Source of the DNA: Papaver somniferum
Lineage: Eukaryota > Streptophyta > Magnoliopsida > Ranunculales > Papaveraceae
Assembly (NCBI RefSeq): GCF_003573695.1
Contig: NC_039360.1
Coordinates: 57,517,830-57,581,829, forward strand
Direction: 5' to 3'
DNA: 64,000 nt
Of this stretch, positions 1-11,489 are shown piece after piece. The first letter of the stretch is position 1. Every line of letters starts with the position of its first letter. Made by a program: the position numbers and the translations under genes. The notes beneath the pieces were generated by a model. It made no database searches. It worked only from the letters and a program-made list of their open reading frames with translations, and had not been told where the DNA came from.

Positions 1-3000
1 ATGTTTTGTTTTTGATACATAAATTAAAGATTTTATAAAAGGAAAGTAAAGTACATGAAGTATATACTGATCAAAGTCACTAAACCGACGAAAACCCCTA
101 AACAAAATGATCAAAAAAAAAAAAAAAAAAAAAAAAAAAAGACAATGTGTGCAACAAGCCATCACCCAATAAAACCTAGACAAAACCTTGCCTCAACTAA
201 GACCGAACATGATATACCACCAGAGACCCACAAGAAAAATATCATAAACCACAGTCAAAAGACAAATAAAACAAAATCTTCAAGGAGGTTGAAAGATTAC
301 TTCTTTTCAACTGATGGCAAGTTTCTTTAATGAGATACCACGAAAAACACCTCTGCCGTGAAGCCAATAAGCTACGGTTAGCTTTATAAAGTCCTTAATG
401 GCGTCTCGCTTTTACTAATATCATGGGAAGCTTTCTTGTTTCTTTCATCCCATAAACACCACATAATTGATGCATGTAGAACTTTAAGCACCAAATTTTT
501 CCTTGGCTAATTAGTTTTCGTTGGCCATGATCTTATGAGATTAATAAGGTCCGTAGGAGTCACCCACATAACAGAAAACTTTGAAAGGAAAAAATAACAG
601 ATAGACCAAGCCACTTTACAGTGAATGGGGAGATGGTTAGATGTTTCTCCATCTACGATGCAAAGATAACAGTGATTTACCTAATCATACGACCAACCTT
701 TCTTGCACATCACATTTTGGGTAGAGACCTTTGGGTAACTTGTTACTCACACAAAGAAACTGATTTTAGTAGGCCAAAATCCCGACCACACTCTTTTCTT
801 AGGGAGGAATTTTAAAGGGTGTGGGGGAAAAAAATTGAGCCAATGATAATAAGAACAAAAAAAAAAAAAAACTCCCTTCGATTTCTCCCCATACCAAACC
901 CTCTAGTCTGAATCATTACCACTTGTAGATCGGAAACTATAAAGTAACGGAAGCAAGATTTTGAGCTCATCAATAACTTCGTTATGTATTATTCTCGAAA
1001 TGTTCAAATTCCAATCAACCCTCACTTGTTCAATATTTCTGACTTTCGCTACTGTCGCCTCACTATTCTCGCGAATAGCATAAACAGTTGGAAATTTCTC
1101 TCAAAGAGAAGTCACACCAATACACATGTCCCCCCAAAATCTAGTGTTATTACCATATCCCACTTGCATCTTACAATTCGAAGAGAAAGAGAAATAAACT
1201 TACAAATCCCCTTCCAAATGCTACAACCATAAGTTGTTTTCGGGGTTTCAGAATTCCACCCAAAAGGTTCTTCTCCATACTTCTCCGCAATAATTTTTCT
1301 CCATAAAGCATTTTTTTCACAACCAAAATACAACAACCACTTTATAATAAGAGCTGCATTCAAGATTTGAAGCTTCTTAACCCCAAGCCCTCCTCTTGAC
1401 TTGTCACAAGTGATCACATCCCACTTAACATGATGAGATTTATAATTAATTACCTTCTTTATCATTCCACGAAAAGTTTCTAAACAGTCTTTCCAAAAAA
1501 CTTTATCACCGAAATTGGAGCTATGAACAACGACATAAGATACACAGGGAGCGGTTGTAGGACTGCCAGCATAAGAATAAATTTCCCCCTCTAGATAAGA
1601 ATTTTTCCGACCAAGAGGCAAGTAAGGCTTCAACTCTCTGAATCACAATATCCCATTTAACCTTAGAAAGATATGAGTCTCCAAGGGGTAAACCCAGATA
1701 AGATATTGGAAAAGACTCCACTTTACAACCAAAGGAAAGAACTAAGTCATTAACTTATGGAACCTCCCCAAACGGAATTATATAAGTTTTCTTAAAGTTT
1801 ACCTTTAAACCTAAAATAATCTCAAACCAAAGTAATACATTTCGGAGATGAGCAACTTGGTCAAAATGGGGTTGTAAGAACACAATAGTATCGTCGGAAA
1901 ATCACAAATGGGTCGCCACCATACCGCCGTGAACCACTTCAAAACCATGAAACCATCCCATTTGACATGCTTTCTCGAACATAAGATTTTACGATTCAAC
2001 AACAAGATGGACAAAAAACGTGACAAAGGGTCTCCTTGGCGCAAGCCTTTAGTGCTCTCAATCCTCCCACTAGATGAACCATTAATTAGAACTGAGAAAT
2101 AAACATGTTTGATGTAAGCTTCGATCCACTTTCTCCACTTAAATTGATTCCCATTCTCATCAAATTATAATCAAGAAAATCCCACGATACGTTGTCGTAG
2201 GATTTTTTGAAGTCTATGTTGCATACTAAACCACACTTTTTCTTTTTCTGGTATGAATCGATTACCTCACTCGCAATAAGAGAGATATCCAGAACTTGTC
2301 TCCCACTTATAAACGTCCATTGTTGACTACTTACTAGGTTATCCATGAAACCTTTGAGTCTAGAAGCAAGAATCTTTGGCATGATTTTATTAATACTACC
2401 CATGAAACTGATGGGTCTAAAATCAGTAACATCGACTACCACTTCTTGAATAAAAAATAATAATTTTGACTTCAATCTCCAATCAATATGATCATTCACA
2501 AACAAATCATTAACCAAATTCATTATATCCTCCTTCATGAACTCCCAGCAACGACTAAAAACCATAATGGGGAACTTATCTGGTATTGGTGTTCTGTCCC
2601 CACCCAAGTCATGGATAGCTCTTCTAACCTCCTCTTCACAACAAGGAACTTCAAGATGTTCCGCCTGCAGATGATTTATAGATGGCCAGTCTAAGCCATC
2701 CAATTTCGGTTTTGACGTTGCATCCTCCATAAATAATTCAGTATATATATATCTACAATTGTTCTTTTTATAACATCTTTGTCAAAAGTTAAAGTTCTAC
2801 GCACATTCAGCTGAGAGAAATAATTACCTCTTTGTCTAGTAAAAGCCCGTTTGTGGAAGAATTTTGTATTTCTCTCATGCTTCTCAAACCATTCAATTCT
2901 GGATTGTTGCCTCCAGTAAATGCTCTACATCTTCGCAAGTCAAAACACCTTTATCTTCGACTATTAATGCAGTGAGCTCCTAGGAAACACCATTATACCA

Positions 3001-3040
3001 TTCCTCCATATCAAGTCTTTGAATTTCCAGCAGATTCTCC
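1..3040 (-). mobile_element. LINE (non-LTR retrotransposon), 5'-truncated and degenerate
   Basis: On the minus strand the segment reads, from right to left, an endonuclease-RT linker (WFEKHERNTKFFHKRAF near 2870), the RT domain, and a zf-RVT C-terminus (300-830). It ends in a 3' UTR whose last bases (about 1-20) match the 3' end of the LINE copy at 39389-40255. The endonuclease domain is missing, so the copy is 5'-truncated near 3040. Stops and frameshifts occur throughout. A run of about 25 A's at 116-140 is an expanded homopolymer inside the 3' UTR compared with the other copy. The match between the two copies was read by eye over about 800 bp. Confidence 0.85.
1112..2950 (-). pseudogene. 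LINE reverse transcriptase, broken
   Basis: This is the RT of the LINE above, which would copy its own RNA at a nicked target site. The longest open piece (2086-2730) shows the usual order of LINE RT blocks: DKFPIMVFSRCWEF, DFRPISFMGSINKIM, ILASRL, and IDFKKSYDNVSWDFL, which holds the first catalytic Asp region. A second piece (1811-2044) starts with RQGDPLS, also an RT block. The catalytic F-[AS]-D-D box survives as FSDD at 1890-1901, but a TGA lies immediately upstream. The thumb/linker region (1112-1721) contains ISYLGLPLG and GGLGVKKL. At least three frame breaks separate the pieces. It is certainly a pseudogene. Confidence 0.85.
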
Positions 3041-3622
3041 TCCAGGCCCGGCTTTGAACCCGTCAACATGTGCACTCGTACAAGGCGAACTTTTATAAAG
3101 ATGCTTGTACATTAATTCATGTAAGTTGTGAAATATAGTTGTCAGCAGTTCCTTATGGATAAAACCCTAGAGTACCTCTATCCTAAAACTATAATTGAAG
3201 TAAGATAGATCACGAGTAATAAAATCAGTCTAAAATATCGTATGCGTTTCCACTTTTCCACAATGCAACTTTCTTCGCTAGTTTCAATTGATTTCCATAA
3301 GTCTGATCAAACCTTTTTTGTTTTTGTTTTTTTATGGGTTTTCAAGTTTTATTAGGAAATAGGGCTATACTTAGCCTAGAATATGTTGAGTTATATTTCC
3401 GTATAAAATTCGTGTGACCCAAGTCTGGTCTTGTATAAAAACCTTGAGAATTAATGAGAATATTAAGACGTGTCGAGAACTTGACATGGCATCGAAAGCC
3501 TGGTTAAAACCCTAACCCTTAAATTTTCAAGTTCTCTTTAAGCGATGGGAGAAGGAGACGGAGACGAATTACAACCTAAATAAAAGCTAGCTAGAGAGAT
3601 TAACACATGATTAATATATCTC
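3041..3622. other. Non-coding stretch; possible old copia LTR/PBS remnant
   Basis: No coding region is visible. TGGCATCGAAAGCC at 3487-3500, directly after TTGACA, resembles the iMet-type primer binding site of Ty1/copia elements (TGGTATCAGAGCC), with substitutions. The preceding 150 bp could be the end of a short LTR, but no partner LTR was found. Low confidence. Confidence 0.25.
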
Positions 3623-4073
3623 TAAGAGCAAGTTTTATTGTGCAATAATTTCATCTTTCGCGCCAGCTCGGAATTTGGAATTGTTCATCGAAGCTCAAGT
3701 TTAATGATGGAATCATAAAAACGCTAATCCAAATAGTGTTCAACGCTAAAAAAGAATAACGTTTGACTTTGTCAATGATATTTGACTAAAATATTTGCAT
3801 GATTGAGATTAAGAATAGCTTTTCTGCGCTCGACTTATGCTAAAAAGACGAAAACGCTACTCAGAGAATAGCGTTTTTCGTCTTTTAATTAGCACGCCAT
3901 TTAGAATAACGTTTAACGCTAATCAGATAAACATTACTTTGGATTCCACAAATCCATGAAACATGGCTTGGAAAACGTGTGGATGACACCAACTGCGAAT
4001 CCATTAGACTTGACAATTCACACTTTTTCCAAGCTTGGAATAAGTTGGATTCCACCGTAAGACAAGCTCTAAC
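3623..4073. mobile_element. MITE-like element with internal hairpin
   Basis: The ends are imperfect inverted repeats (TAAGAGCAAGTTTTA at the left; the right end reads TTAGAGCTTGTCTTA on the minus strand). The centre holds a strong inverted repeat at about 3842-3888, with AAAAGACGAAAACGCTA facing TAGCGTTTTTCGTCTTTT. Two further copies of an AATAACGTTT/AACGCTAA word lie symmetrically at about 3725-3765 and 3900-3925. It is about 450 bp long with no ORF, which fits a non-autonomous DNA transposon. I could not settle the target-site duplication or superfamily. Confidence 0.45.
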
Positions 4074-4330
4074 AGCCCAAAAGTAAGAAAGTTTTTTTAC
4101 GATGAACTATCCCATATCTATCTCCACCAATGAACTTTCTCACTGAGTACCCAATAATTTAAGTTTTACTTATCTCAAGTTTTTGGTGATGAAGTTTGCA
4201 TAGTGAAGTATGAGCTATAGATAGAGCTCCAAACAAAATCAGGATACATGAGTTGGGCCCACTCAAATTAGTTTGTATGTTAAATAATGTATAAAACAAA
4301 AGTTAGCATGCGAGTGACTAACCAAGTGAG
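4074..4330. other. Intergenic, nothing recognised
   Basis: AT-rich sequence between the MITE-like element and the second LINE. I see no coding signal, repeat or RNA gene in it. Confidence 0.4.
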
Positions 4331-4449
4331 GCTTTATAAGCACAAACAAAAGAAAAAATAAGGAAATAATGGAGGCAGGATAATTACTTTTTTATTTGCA
4401 TAATCACGAAGAGAGTAAGGCTTACGCAAATTCAGAGATTAAGTACTTG

Positions 4450-5417
4450 AATTATTTTGGAGTTTCCAGTATTGTGCTAATTTCTGCTGCTCATTTTGAT
4501 TGATTGACCATTAGCAACCTTTATCTTTGTAGTCTTGTCTACTAGCCATTTTTCCTTTTGTATTCCTTTCCAAGAGCGTTTACCTTGTGGTGGTTTATAT
4601 TCATTTGGAGTTAAGCCATAATGCCTTCCTTCTCATTAGAGTATCTCCAGCTCCATTCAGCTAGTAGTGCCTTGTTTATGTATCTCAAATTCTTGATGGC
4701 TAGTCCCCCGTCTTCTTTTTTCTTGCATACTTTTTCCCATGACACCCAGCATATCCAGCTGTTGAGCCCATAGAAAATCTCTCATGATTTTCGGCATTTT
4801 TTTTTTCAACTGAAGCTGGCCTTTGAAGTAGTGACATGAAGTACATGGTCCTGGTGACTTGTTTGTTATCACAGGACTTTATGGTGCACCATATCTCCTC
4901 TGTGAATGGTCTTTCCATCCATTCCTTTTCAGTGGTGCTAATTTTGGACCAGCTATTGCTCTCTAATTGTGGCCTCCATTCATGTTGCTCTTTAAATAGT
5001 GAAGGAAAATGCTATCAGAACTCATGTTTGATCCTTCCCTGGCTGAAGTTCTGTACCATCTATTATGAGTTTGTGAATATTATTTTTCTTCCTCCTGCCA
5101 TTATCTAACTGGTGCATATACCTAGTATTGCAGTCACCCTCCTTCAAAAATCTGACTTTAGCTCTTGATAATCCTCTTTTATGTTCATCTGCTCTTATTT
5201 GTTTTAGTTGAGCTTTCCATTGCACCCTGTTGATGAAGTCTGTATCTCCTAATCTCCCTTGTTCTTCTTGAGCATTAAGATTATCAATCTTTTTGATCGG
5301 ATCCTCTTTAGTAGTTTTTGTTTGGCCATATTGCTCCCTACTCCATCTTTGTTGTAAAAATTTGAAGTTCTGCATCTTCTTAGCCCATATAAAACTTGGA
5401 GAGCCTGAGTACTTCAT
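4450..5417 (-). pseudogene. LINE linker and RT ends joined by an internal deletion
   Basis: 5022-5417 encodes the endonuclease-RT linker (AKVRFLKEGDCNTRYMHQL). The next piece starts RT normally with EEIWCTIKSCDN and a KSPGP block, then jumps within about 20 codons to MPKIMRDFLW and a GLAIKNL-type block, which lie at the RT C-terminus. The palm with the [FY]xDD centre is absent. Comparison with the other LINE here suggests more than 1 kb was lost. The tail continues to WKGIQKEKW near 4560. Confidence 0.65.
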
Positions 5418-5551
5418 TGAAGTCTACCAAATCTTAAGGTTTTTCAAGAATGTTTTGTTTGTAAGCCAAAACTCCCAATTCTGAATGGAGGTTTTTGCTT
5501 TATGTTGTTGTTGGTGATAAGAAGTACTGGGGAGTGGTCTGATGCATTTCT

Positions 5552-6280
5552 TTAGAGTATAATTTGCGCAGCATTAGGATACTTATTCTCATATGTTGGG
5601 GAGATCAACACTCTATCCAACCTGCAAAGGAAAGGGTCATCTTGCATGTTAGACCATGTGAACAACCCTCTACTTGCTGGCAAATCTATCAAGTCTTGGT
5701 TTGAACTTTGACATGAAATCATTGAAAAGCTCCCTCCCGAGCTTTGAGCCTCTTGCTCTATTCCTCTCCCAACTTCTTCTAGTAGCATCGTAATCTCCAG
5801 CAATGCTCTATGCTTGACTACCAACCATACAAATCATCCAATTCATGCCAAAATTCAAGTCCCTCCTCATCATTACAGGGACAATACACATTGATGAGAG
5901 TCCATTCAAAACCATCAGATTTGTTTATAAATATATGACTAATAGTATTTGGGGCTATTACCTCATCCACACAATTAAGACTGTCTGTGCTCCATATTGT
6001 AAGCATCCCGTTTGCTAGACCTTCAGAAAGAATCATGCTCCAGTTGTTGTCTCCTCCCCATATATGGTTGTCTAACCATCTTGTTATTTTCCACATCTTA
6101 GTTTCTTGAATGACCCAAGTGTTTGGCTTGTGCACTATAATTAATTCTTTTAGATAGTCAATCTTGTCACTGCCGTTTAGGCCCCTTGAACTCCATGTTA
6201 AGATTTCAGCACACATTGGAGATGCTCGTTGCCCCTTCATCCAAAGCTCTGTGACTGAGAATGTCTGCAACAACCTCCTT
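5552..6280 (-). pseudogene. LINE apurinic-type endonuclease domain, broken
   Basis: Two overlapping pieces cover an APE-like endonuclease, which nicks target DNA to prime reverse transcription. 5818-6273 carries the N-terminal core: ILTWSSRGLNGSDKIDYLKE, then VIQETKMW, which contains the catalytic Glu of the QETK box, and WTLINVYCPC. 5552-5824 carries the C-terminal half with LIDLPASRGLFTWSNMQ and RLDRVLIS, the family's substrate-binding GxxFTW and RLDR boxes. The usual GDFN box between them falls at the frame break near 5820 and is not seen. Pseudogene. Confidence 0.75.
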
Positions 6281-6829
6281 TGGGGTCACCAGTCCAAACT
6301 CATGCTTCTCCACAATCCCTGCAAAGAAACGTTGTACCTCCCTGTTTTTGTTATTGTGATTAGTACCCAAGTTACAACTCACTTCCATTAGTAATTCCAC
6401 GATATTAGATATAGTATCAATATCTATGATCGCCTTCCCGTCTCTAATTCAAGTGAGAGTTTTCATAAATAGAGAGGGAATTGTACCCTGAGGACAAAGT
6501 AAGACTATCTGAGTTAGTCTCCAACATGGTTGCAGGTGTGTCCGGGATGATCTCCTCTAATATCTTAGGGATCTCTCCTTCTTATAGCGGTTCCATCTCT
6601 GCAACTGGAGTTTTCAGTTGTAATGCCTTTTTTTTTTCTGTTGAACTTGTTGAACAGCGTAGTGATAGTATAATTTTCCTGTTCTATTTCCGGTTTGCCC
6701 TGAGAAATTTTATCGGGTGAGAAAAGACCACTGGAATTCATGGCACCCCTTATCACGTGGGATGAAGTACTGTTGAGATTATTCTCACGTGTGTTCTATG
6801 AATCCAAATTTTGAATTTCAAAATCTGAC

Positions 6830-7850
6830 TCATCTATCTCTGTTCGAATTGACCGGCATATGCTCCATGAGTCTAGAATGTCCCCCTGCCTGCCGGCGTT
6901 TCGGACGGTAAATAATATCCCACTCCAATGCCGGCGCTAGAGGTTTACCTGAGATTTCAATCTCTAGCCCCACTGGTATCTTAAAGATGTCTCCCTTTAT
7001 GGCGATTCTGCAATTTGTTGGATCTATTTCTGCCTTTTCTTTGGTTATCTCTAGAAGCCCACCAAGCTTTCTGGTCCAATATAGAGGGAGGAGATCCTTG
7101 ATTTTGATCCAGTGTTTTATTTCATTGGTGATTTCCCTTGGGATGCATTCGTTTTCACAAGACCATCTTTTCACTGATATCTTGACCACATCTTCAAACC
7201 AAGATTTTGGTTCCCAAGTTCTCATCCATTCCTCATCGATAGTCGCTTGAGATTTGCTGATGATGTTGAGTTTAAGGAATCTATTCCAACCCAATTTCGT
7301 AGAGACTGATTTAGCAACTCGGTTCCAAGGAATGTTTAGATTAATGGTGATGATTACCAATCTGGACATTCTATCTTTAATGGTTGCATTAACTCCATAA
7401 TGAGCAGGGAAATCAATACTAGAAGGAGGGGGGGTGAGGTTGTACTTGTTTCTCCATTAATGAACCCAAACATTCTCCCAAACTCCACCAACCCACATTG
7501 TTTTCACCTCTGGGTATACAGATTGTATTATTCCTTCTCTTACTTCTGTCAAATCTGGAGACCATAATGAAGTCGCCTCTCTCATTCTTCTTGTTTTGAA
7601 TATTGAATGCAAAATCCCCATTTCTATTGTTCAATCTATTTTCCCCTTCCCTGATTTTGTTGTTCAAAATTCGATCCAAGATCCCCTTTATCTAGACACC
7701 CATTTGCAGTGACATAATCACCTAAAATCTTACCCCTTTTTTCCTCTATTTTGATTCCATTTAGTTTTCCTAGATTGATCTTAGAAAGTTCAAAAGGTTT
7801 CCATTCAAGTTGAAAAGATCTTTTGGATTGTCTGATGACTTGATCCATTT
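6830..7850 (-). pseudogene. LINE ORF1 protein, broken
   Basis: The 5' ORF of the LINE is read in three pieces. 7636-7848 starts MDQVIRQSKRSFQLEW just inside the CT-rich leader. 7419-7679 contains RFDRSKRRNNTICIPRGEN followed by GWWSLGECL, a block typical of plant LINE ORF1 proteins near their start. 6830-7369 contains PWNRVAKSVSTKLGW and WEPKSWFEDVVKI, a DUF4283-like nucleic-acid-binding segment. In the family, ORF1 binds element RNA. Frame breaks near 7650 and 7400 mean no intact product. The assignment rests on position and motif resemblance only. Confidence 0.6.
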
Positions 7851-7904
7851 TGACTCAGATTGGCCGATCCTCACGCTCTCTCTCTCTCTTTGTAACTATT
7901 TGTC

Positions 7905-8515
7905 TTTTTTTTTTAATGATCTGAAGAGGCATCAAAGTACACCTTAATCCAGTCCTAGACTAATTCAGTCATCATTTTACAATTGCAGAAGCATCATTAT
8001 CTCTCTGTATTTCAGTATCGAGAAACTTTTCCATTAACCAAACTGCTCGAGCAGTTTCTAAACTCTGTCCACAAAGGCCACAGGCCCAGGAGAGTCCTCA
8101 GAAGGAACATAGCTATCAATATTGGATAGAGTTGGAACTAACACATACCATAAAAAGTGCACACTCTTGTAACGAGAAGTTACCAGATTTTGCGAGTTGA
8201 CAACACAGAACATCTGAACCCATCTATAGTGCGCAAATGTGACAAATGCGTTGAATTTCATCCTGTGTAAAATGTTTCTGAAGTAATTTCATGTTCCCAG
8301 TTTTTATAGTCTGATGGTAAATGAGCTCACTAACTTTAAGAAGACTGTTATGATTACGCTGTGATCGTGACAACTGAAGGGCATGAATGGTGGGTGTCCA
8401 ATTATGATGCCAGATAGAAATTTGAGTACCAAGTGCCCCATTTCAGATGTGATGTTGTATCACGATGCGCAAACCATGCAAGATATTGTTCCATATCCAA
8501 GTGCCTTGGTTTTTT
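7905..8515 (-). mobile_element. 3' fragment of another LINE
   Basis: On the minus strand, degenerate reading from 8515 gives TWIWNNILHG followed by a stop, then GTQISIWHHNWTP, which matches the post-RT segment of plant LINEs (SWxWxSIL-HG ... GxxIxIWxDxWLP). Weak VSELI and FTQDEIQRI words follow, as in the segment before zf-RVT. The fragment ends in an A-rich tail at about 7905-7917. Only 15-20 bp separate this tail from the 5' leader of the next LINE, so the two lie head-to-tail on the same strand. Confidence 0.5.
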
Positions 8516-8670
8516 TTTAACTAAACCAGATTGGGGATCAGAATTAGAAAAATATCTACCTTTTAAAACTCATACCCATTGAGCATTACATAAGCATACG
8601 CTAAGCTAAATGTTTTTTTGGGTCTTGTTTAGTTTTTATGAATCTAACTTCAAAATATAATCCATTGCAG
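8516..8670. other. Intronic or intergenic DNA, nothing recognised
   Basis: Non-coding sequence upstream of the first visible WAT1-like exon, ending in a good splice acceptor (CCATTGCAG, 8662-8670). The missing upstream exons are not in this window. Confidence 0.4.
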
Positions 8671-9565
8671 GCCAATTTGAAGAACACTTATAATGCGCCC
8701 CTTACAGTTACATGCTTAAGTAGATGCATGTGTATATTGCCTTTGGGCACTATGGTATTCATCTTCGAGCATAATATGAATGTTTGGCGAGCGATGGGCG
8801 CCATGGAGTACGGTCTTGCATTATACAGCGTACGCATTCTAGAATTGTGTTTCATTTTATTGATAGTATAACTTTGATCTTCTAATGCCTCATCTAACTT
8901 CTTTGTTTTTTTGTTAACCAACAGGGAGCAATAGGTACAACCCTATCAGTATGCCTGATGAAGATCTGCATTAACCTAAGAGGGAGCCATTTCACCACGA
9001 TGTTCTCACAAACCAGCCTTATACTAGTCACTATCCTCTCCTGGATCTTTACCAATGATGTAATTTATTTGGGAAGGTACGGAAGGTTCTTTCTTTTTTG
9101 TTTGATACTGTGCATGTGAAGTCAATTTTTCCTTCAACTTTTCCTTCTTCATCTGCCAATGTTAGTATGATCACTGCAGTAGTTAGTTCCTTTTGAGAAG
9201 TAAAATATGACATGATATAAGACCTCTGCAATGATACTCTCAGCTGAATATTATGCAGTTGAGCTGTGTTTGGTTTTTGTTTAGGGATAGGCTTTGGGTA
9301 TGCAAAAGAGCTTGACCTACAACCTTAGCAACCTATATCAGATTGCAAGTGTCCCCGCTTAGAACTGGAGTTAGAATAGGCTAATGCCAATACTCATGCA
9401 GTAGCTAGATTCTGACTTGACATTAGAAAGATCTGGTACCTTCAAGAGTGCATCCTCAAAGTCTGTATTTGTACTCTTTGTTAACACATTTCCCTCTCTT
9501 ATCGATGCAGTTTGATTGGGACTGCCTTTAAACTTTTTGGACTAGCATTGGCGCTATGGTCTATG

Positions 9566-11135
9566 TGATAGACGCATTTATGTGTCTAATATATCTCAAT
9601 TATATATAGTGTTAGTGCTCGATTCTATACTTATTTGGTTATTTTATTTATTTGTAGGTGTTTTTAGAAGAATAAGGATTTGCGGCGAAATTGGCTGAAA
9701 ATGCGGCGTTTGGACCTCCGTTGATAGAGTGCCGGAAGCGTCCCAGAAGTGTACCGGAAGTACCCCAGAAATACCCCGGAGGAACCCCGAAAAAAGTGCG
9801 GAAAATGCCCCAGAGGACACTTGCTATACGGACCCTTGATTTTGGATAAGGGGTAACCTAATTACTAAGGGGTGACCCATTTCCAGGCAGCTGCTAAAGG
9901 GACACCAGGACTGGTTAGCGGGTAACCCATCTTCAACATTTGAAACGTAAAATTTGGCGGGAAACTAGTTCTCACGCCTGGAAGATTTTCGATATAATTG
10001 TTTGGGTAGTTTTAAGGAGATTAAAGGGTTGGAAATGTTTGGGCTTATTCTATGGACTTATAGGAAGCTAACAGGGGTGAATTGAAGGACCAGAATTGAT
10101 CGTGTGGAGCAAAACAGAGCCGTGAGTCATTACGGGTTCTGTTTGATTTTAGCTATAGAAGTTACGTGGCCAGAATATCTTGTACTGGATTGCTGCTCTA
10201 TCTTAGGGAGTTTTACAACCAACAGCCGCGTAGAAGAGAGTTTGACAGGAAAAGAAATACCAGATAAAGACCGTGACCTGCAGAGAAAGAAAGAGATATT
10301 TCCTTGAGATTTAACCGTGAGGTTACATATAAATAGACTCGGGATAGGTCAAAGAAAAGGGGGATCAAGAGTTTTGGGGTCGAGCAGAGACCAGAGAGAG
10401 GCTAGAGGAGCGAAGAACGGGAGCTGCAGGAAGGAGGAGTTCTGCTGCTGCTGCTGCCATTAAAGAGCACGAAGAACACGAACAACAGACACCAGAAGAC
10501 AGTCGTTTATCAACAGTGACAACGACCGACCAATGAGGGTCTTAAAACAACAGCGTCAACAGAAGCAGTGAGGTATCGTTATTTACAGCAGTGGTGTTTT
10601 ATCGTTCTTCTCTGGACGCTTAAAGAGGGTCGTAGTTTCACTGTATTATATTTTTCACTCTTTTAATCATATTTTGAGCATCAAATATTTACTTTTAGAA
10701 CATGATTATTATGAGTAGCTAAACCCCATTACTGGGATGATGGAGGAAACCATTCTTTATGCATGAGTAATTCTATTTAATTATTTTTTGACTATTTGCA
10801 CTATTATGAGTTGTTTTATGATTTTTCTTGATTATTTGTGATTTTATCTGATGATGTATGCTTAGTCTAGGAACTCTTGATGCATCATGATTATGATTTA
10901 CATCTAATACTTTACAAAATCTATTTTTGGCAAAGAAAAGAGTCGATATTTGTCATCATTATAAGCTATAATTGTCTAGAATTAATAGTTGATTCGCATG
11001 AGTATAAGAATTGGTGGAATCCTGAGTCCTAGTATCTCTTGATCCTGTGACAAATTGTGTATATATTTTTGTTTTAAAAATCTTTTCAAGTCCGAGTAAC
11101 GAACTCTTATTTACCGCACGAAAAATACCACAACA
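9566..11135 (+). mobile_element. Solo LTR of a Ty3/gypsy element (TSD CTATG)
   Basis: A 1570-bp LTR starts TGATAGACGC and ends CCACAACA, bounded by the 5-bp direct repeat CTATG at 9561-9565 and 11136-11140. No internal region adjoins it, so it is a true solo LTR. It is nearly identical to the LTRs at 13799-15368 and 23720-25289. U3 holds a GC-rich repeat of CCGGAAG-CCCCAGAA type words (about 9731-9825). A TATA box TATAAATA lies at 10328-10335, and a (CTG)5 run near 10442. Confidence 0.93.
10328..10335 (+). promoter_or_regulatory. TATA box of the gypsy LTR
   Basis: TATAAATA lies in the middle of the LTR, followed downstream by a purine-rich leader. The same box occurs in the sister LTRs at 14561, 18812 and 24482. 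This is the expected U3/R promoter position. Confidence 0.6.
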
Positions 11136-11489
11136 CTATGCACCGTGAGAGACATGCTCTTTAGACAAGGGGTCCTAATCAAGAAGTTGTATAACAATTA
11201 GAGAGCTGGTAGATTCAGGTTTTGTGGAGGTTACTCATGTGATTTCTGAAGAACACTAGATGATGTCATGACAAAAGGTCCCAGCCATCCAACTTTTTCT
11301 TGGCTACTAACTAGATTGGTCTACTCTCCTTCTATTACTACTTCTGCTGCTGCTCCCATTTCATCTCGATATTTTACTGGATCCCTAATATTAACGAGTG
11401 AAAAACATTTAACGAGAAACATATCATGCTAGTTTACTTTTACTTTTACTTTTTATTGTGAAAAGATGATTTATATTAAAAAAAAAATG
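11136..11489 (+). repeat. WAT1-gene 3' flank, copy A
   Basis: The end of the WAT1-like coding exon plus about 325 bp of 3' flank. It is near-identical to 25290-25642, differing by one A in a poly-A run near 11483. In both copies the left end is the CTATG duplication of the gypsy LTR and the right end (AAATG) abuts a copia LTR. Confidence 0.85.

Larger units (their letters stand above)
4330..7890 (-). mobile_element. LINE with 5' end preserved and RT internally deleted
   Basis: Read on the minus strand from 7890 leftwards, this has a CT-rich 5' leader, an ORF1 (7850-6830), an endonuclease (6280-5552), an endonuclease-RT linker (5417-5022), and then only the beginning and end of RT (4918-4450). 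The element is therefore a nearly full-length LINE with a large internal loss inside RT. Several frameshifts break each ORF. The 3' limit near 4330 is uncertain because the last part is degenerate. Confidence 0.8.
8671..11164 (+). pseudogene. WAT1-related (nodulin MtN21 / EamA) transporter, last three exons, split by a solo LTR
   Basis: Exons are 8671-8829, 8925-9076, and 9511-9565 continuing at 11141-11164, with clean AG/GT borders (94 and 434 bp introns). The joined reading has the C-terminal half of a plant WAT1-like membrane transporter: MGAMEYGLALYS, GAIGTTLSVCLMKICIN-RGSHFTTMFSQ, then LIGTAFKLFGLALALWS, the last transmembrane segments of a DMT/EamA protein. Members carry auxin, amino acids or other metabolites. 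The first five or so exons are absent; the LINEs upstream occupy that space. A gypsy LTR sits in the last exon with TSD CTATG, and its first bases TGA make an immediate stop after WSM. Without it the frame would end HRERHAL-stop at 11162-11164. Confidence 0.8.

Noticed and set aside
1908..2694. Plus-strand ORFs opposite the LINE RT
   Set aside because: They are antisense shadows of the RT coding frame.
10104..10307. 67-codon ORF repeated at 14337-14540 in the gypsy LTR
   Set aside because: Located just upstream of the TATA box inside the LTR; repetition comes from the LTR copies, and there is no sign of coding constraint.
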